A stretch of 64,000 nucleotides of DNA from CBDCUQ01 sp965222835. Lineage in GTDB: Bacteria > Pseudomonadota > Alphaproteobacteria > Rhizobiales > Hyphomicrobiaceae. Below are positions 62,148 through 64,000 of this stretch, piece after piece (position 1 is the stretch's first letter; every line of letters begins with the position of its first letter). The position numbers and the translations under genes are program-made. The notes beneath the pieces are model-generated. The model saw only the letters and a list, made by a program, of their open reading frames with translations. It made no database searches and was not told the origin of the DNA. The DNA lies in contig CBDCUQ010000003.1 in the NCBI GenBank assembly GCA_965222835.1, positions 1,178,001 through 1,242,000 on the forward strand, read 5' to 3'.

Positions 62148-63440
62148 CTAGTAGCTGAACACGAGCCCGAAATCGATCTTCTCGCGATCGGTTCCGAAGT
62201 TTTCGGCTTCGTAGTTTGCGTACTTGAAGTCCAAGAACACGTTCTTGGTCAGGGGTTGTTTGACGTAGAGGTCGAATTCGTTGCCGTAATCGATGTCACC
62301 GAAATCGGAGTCGAACTCGTGGTATTGCGCCTTGATCAACAACCCGTCGAGGAAGCTCAGGCGCGCAGGAGCGCCCTTCATCACGTACTTAAGCTCGACG
62401 TAGTAGTCCCGGAGGCCGTTCTCGGGCGTTATCAGGAACAGATCGGCAAAGCCATTGTACGCATGGGCCGTGGAAATCGGCACAATGAAGGCTGCGCGAC
62501 CGCCATCACTTCCCAGCTCCTCATAAGCCAGCGATACTGTGAACCCGCCCGCGGAAAGGCCCGGGATAATATGGAAATAGTCGGCGCCATAGCTCACCGG
62601 CATGCCGGCCGAATCGACCCGATCGCCGAAGTCGGTCTGATAGGCGTACTCGAAGTAGTAATTGAACGTCAGGCCATCGACGATCTGTCGCTTACCCTTC
62701 AAAAAGCCGCCGTACGTCGCATTCGAAAAGAATTGGACGTCCTGCATGTCCATCAAATAGACATATCCGGTCGCCGTTCCGAGATTCATCGGCAGTTTCT
62801 TGACCTTGGCATTCAAGAGATGGATGTTGGAGGCGATATTGCCGTCGTTGAGCGCGCCGTCGGGGCCTTTGTCGCTGAAGATGCGGTTGACGTTGGCGGC
62901 ATACCCATAAAACAGCTCGAAATTCGGGATGGCTGTCACTGTCGCCGTGGCGCCGTCAAATGTCTGGTCGTTTTGGCGCCATGGGATCGAACCGACAAAA
63001 CGTTGGTTGTCGAGGTTTTTGCGATAGCGCCCACCGAGCAAGACAACACCCGGAATATGATGCGATTGAAGGTAAGCCTGATTGACCTCGGCCGACTCGA
63101 CGTCGACAACGACCGGGTACCGCGTCTTACCGTTGACGGTGTTGTTAAAATCGTCCGGACCAAGCTCGGTGATGAAGTCGCCCTCAACCCCGGCCTTGAA
63201 ACCATGGATCAAGCCAGTCTCAAGACCGGGCCGAATCCGCAGGGTCGACGCCTTGCCAGGATCATCAAAAAACGCCTGGTTGACGTGCTCATACCGATAC
63301 CGGCCGGTTACCCAGCCCCTGATGCCTTCGAAGAAATTGGCATTGGCATTGATTTCGTCTTCGGCCAACGCCGGAGCGCTCATCAACCCTCCGCACACTG
63401 CCAAACAGCAGGCGCTGACGCCAAGCAGCCTTTGAAGCAT
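62148..63440 (-). CDS. Outer membrane porin (alginate-export-like beta-barrel)
   Basis: The 430-residue protein has a signal peptide (cleavage near ALAED) and alternating hydrophobic strands with aromatic girdles typical of 16-18-stranded barrels, such as VTGRYRYEHVNQAFF, FYGYAANVNRIF and VFLDFKYANYEAENFG. It ends in FGLVFSY, a terminal aromatic as needed for outer membrane assembly. The family includes alginate-export-type porins. The start is the ATG at 63438-63440. An FNR-like palindrome lies about 130 bases upstream, so it may be expressed during denitrification. The substrate is unknown. Confidence 0.82.
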   Translation of the reverse strand: MLQRLLGVSACCLAVCGGLMSAPALAEDEINANANFFEGIRGWVTGRYRYEHVNQAFFDDPGKASTLRIRPGLETGLIHGFKAGVEGDFITELGPDDFNNTVNGKTRYPVVVDVESAEVNQAYLQSHHIPGVVLLGGRYRKNLDNQRFVGSIPWRQNDQTFDGATATVTAIPNFELFYGYAANVNRIFSDKGPDGALNDGNIASNIHLLNAKVKKLPMNLGTATGYVYLMDMQDVQFFSNATYGGFLKGKRQIVDGLTFNYYFEYAYQTDFGDRVDSAGMPVSYGADYFHIIPGLSAGGFTVSLAYEELGSDGGRAAFIVPISTAHAYNGFADLFLITPENGLRDYYVELKYVMKGAPARLSFLDGLLIKAQYHEFDSDFGDIDYGNEFDLYVKQPLTKNVFLDFKYANYEAENFGTDREKIDFGLVFSY

Positions 63441-63570
63441 CTCAACCACCCCTATTGGCGAACGATCCAGCGCCGCAGATGTGCGCGCGAATTCCGAATC
63501 AAATCCGTTGCCGAAGTTGCATGAAAGAATAGACGGTCTGGCTTCGATTGCAGCCCGCCAAACCGTTCCG

Positions 63571-63586
63571 CCTGACTTAAGTCAGG
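63571..63586 (-). promoter_or_regulatory. FNR/Nnr-like palindrome before the porin gene
   Basis: CCTGACTTAAGTCAGG is a perfect 16-base palindrome with the TGAC-N4-GTCA core of Crp/Fnr sites. It lies 131-146 bases upstream of the porin start. Confidence 0.5.
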
Positions 63587-63635
63587 TCGCTTTTCACAAT
63601 TCTTTCCGAGTGTTGCACGATTGCTGCACCCGGCT

Positions 63636-64000
63636 TTAATGACTGGTCCCTTCCGCAAAGGTGACCTTGTTGTAGACGTTATATTTTCCCGACGGCTTGG
63701 ACATCGGAATGCGCCTCACCTCGTCGAGTGTGCGGGCGTCGTACACTACGAGCGCGCCCTCCTTATCGGAGACCGAAACGACGGCATGCCGGCCATAACG
63801 GTCGAATTCAACGTGTCCCGTGGTCTTTCCGGGTGAAGGGCAAAGTGTTCTTATAATTTCGAGCGTCGTCTTACCGATGACGCGGACGCAATCCTTTGAT
63901 TGCCCCAGCATGGTATCCGTCCAGATGTAGTCCGACTTTTCATGACTGCGCATGAAGAAGCCCGGGCCTGTCGTCTCAATTCTCGTCACGATTGACCAAT
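63636..64000 (-). CDS. Cytochrome d1 domain protein (NirS-like), 5' part outside window
   Basis: About 120 C-terminal residues are visible and the frame is open to the window edge, so the gene starts beyond base 64000. The sequence GPGFFMRSHEKSDYIWTDTM, then GHVEFDRYGRHAVVSVSDKEGALVVYDARTL and the closing PSGKYNVYNK match the end of the eight-bladed d1 propeller in cytochrome cd1 nitrite reductase NirS and its relatives NirN and NirF. The PSGKYNVYN ending fits NirS best. The protein could be the respiratory nitrite reductase or a d1-biogenesis relative. It stands next to the nor-nos genes, consistent with a full nitrite-to-N2 pathway. Confidence 0.75.
   Translation of the reverse strand, partial: WSIVTRIETTGPGFFMRSHEKSDYIWTDTMLGQSKDCVRVIGKTTLEIIRTLCPSPGKTTGHVEFDRYGRHAVVSVSDKEGALVVYDARTLDEVRRIPMSKPSGKYNVYNKVTFAEGTSH

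Overview
The window looks like chromosome of a denitrifying, probably methylotrophic alphaproteobacterium of the Rhizobiales, with Hyphomicrobium-like relatives the best guess. The reasons are the high-GC coding sequence, a split F-type ATP synthase operon with only F1 genes here (atpHAGDC), the envC-ctpA-rppH order, a PduO-type cobalamin adenosyltransferase next to a HIG1-type twin-transmembrane protein and etfBA, a SoxYZ-like carrier of the kind linked to quinoprotein dehydrogenases, and a complete nor-nos gene set. The genus is inferred from gene content, not from a search.

Layout. 1-6.4 kb: the end of a short-chain dehydrogenase, a lipoprotein, then a minus-strand block of 3-hydroxyacyl-CoA dehydrogenase, etfA, etfB, rhomboid protease, cobalamin adenosyltransferase and a HIG1 protein. 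6.7-11.4 kb: EnvC-like amidase activator and CtpA protease (cell-wall turnover), two adjacent RppH-like Nudix hydrolases, and convergent pyrE. 11.7-17.0 kb: the F1 ATP synthase operon, with an extra small cysteine-containing gene between atpD and atpC. 17.3-22.5 kb: a tightly coupled operon with an arylsulfotransferase-like beta-propeller, two small membrane proteins and a PAPS-type sulfotransferase, followed by a second propeller paralogue that carries a near-copy of the first one's upstream sequence. 22.5-31.4 kb: a propeller lipoprotein, a LysR regulator, leuC, three proteins of unknown function, tRNA-Ala(CGC), and yggT, DUF167 and folD. 31.4-37.7 kb: an intergenic repeat cluster, comM-like ATPase, then a likely insertion holding a long perfect hairpin, a candidate small RNA, a NYN-domain nuclease, a C2-like secreted protein and a sulfotransferase, ending at gshB. 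37.8-40.9 kb: small membrane protein, tRNA-like relic, secreted nuclease, SoxYZ-like carrier, a protein with an almost pure glutamate tail, and a 499-base strongly self-complementary gap. 40.9-45.0 kb: an ABC exporter (ATPase plus FtsX-type permease) with an AttH/CrtC-like protein.

45.2-64 kb is a denitrification island: Crp/Fnr regulator, nnrS, norC, norB, norQ, norD, then nosRZDFYLX, and on the opposite strand an unknown protein, an outer-membrane porin and the 3' end of a cytochrome d1-type gene. NorCB reduces NO to N2O and NosZ reduces N2O to N2. NorQD activate NorB. NosDFYL supply copper to NosZ, and NosR and NosX support electron flow and flavinylation. FNR/Nnr-like palindromes lie before nnrS, nosR and the porin, which suggests common control by the Crp/Fnr regulator in the cluster.

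The best candidates for undescribed biology are the sulfotransferase operon with its duplicated propeller and shared upstream element, and the hairpin, small RNA and NYN-nuclease cassette inserted between comM and gshB.
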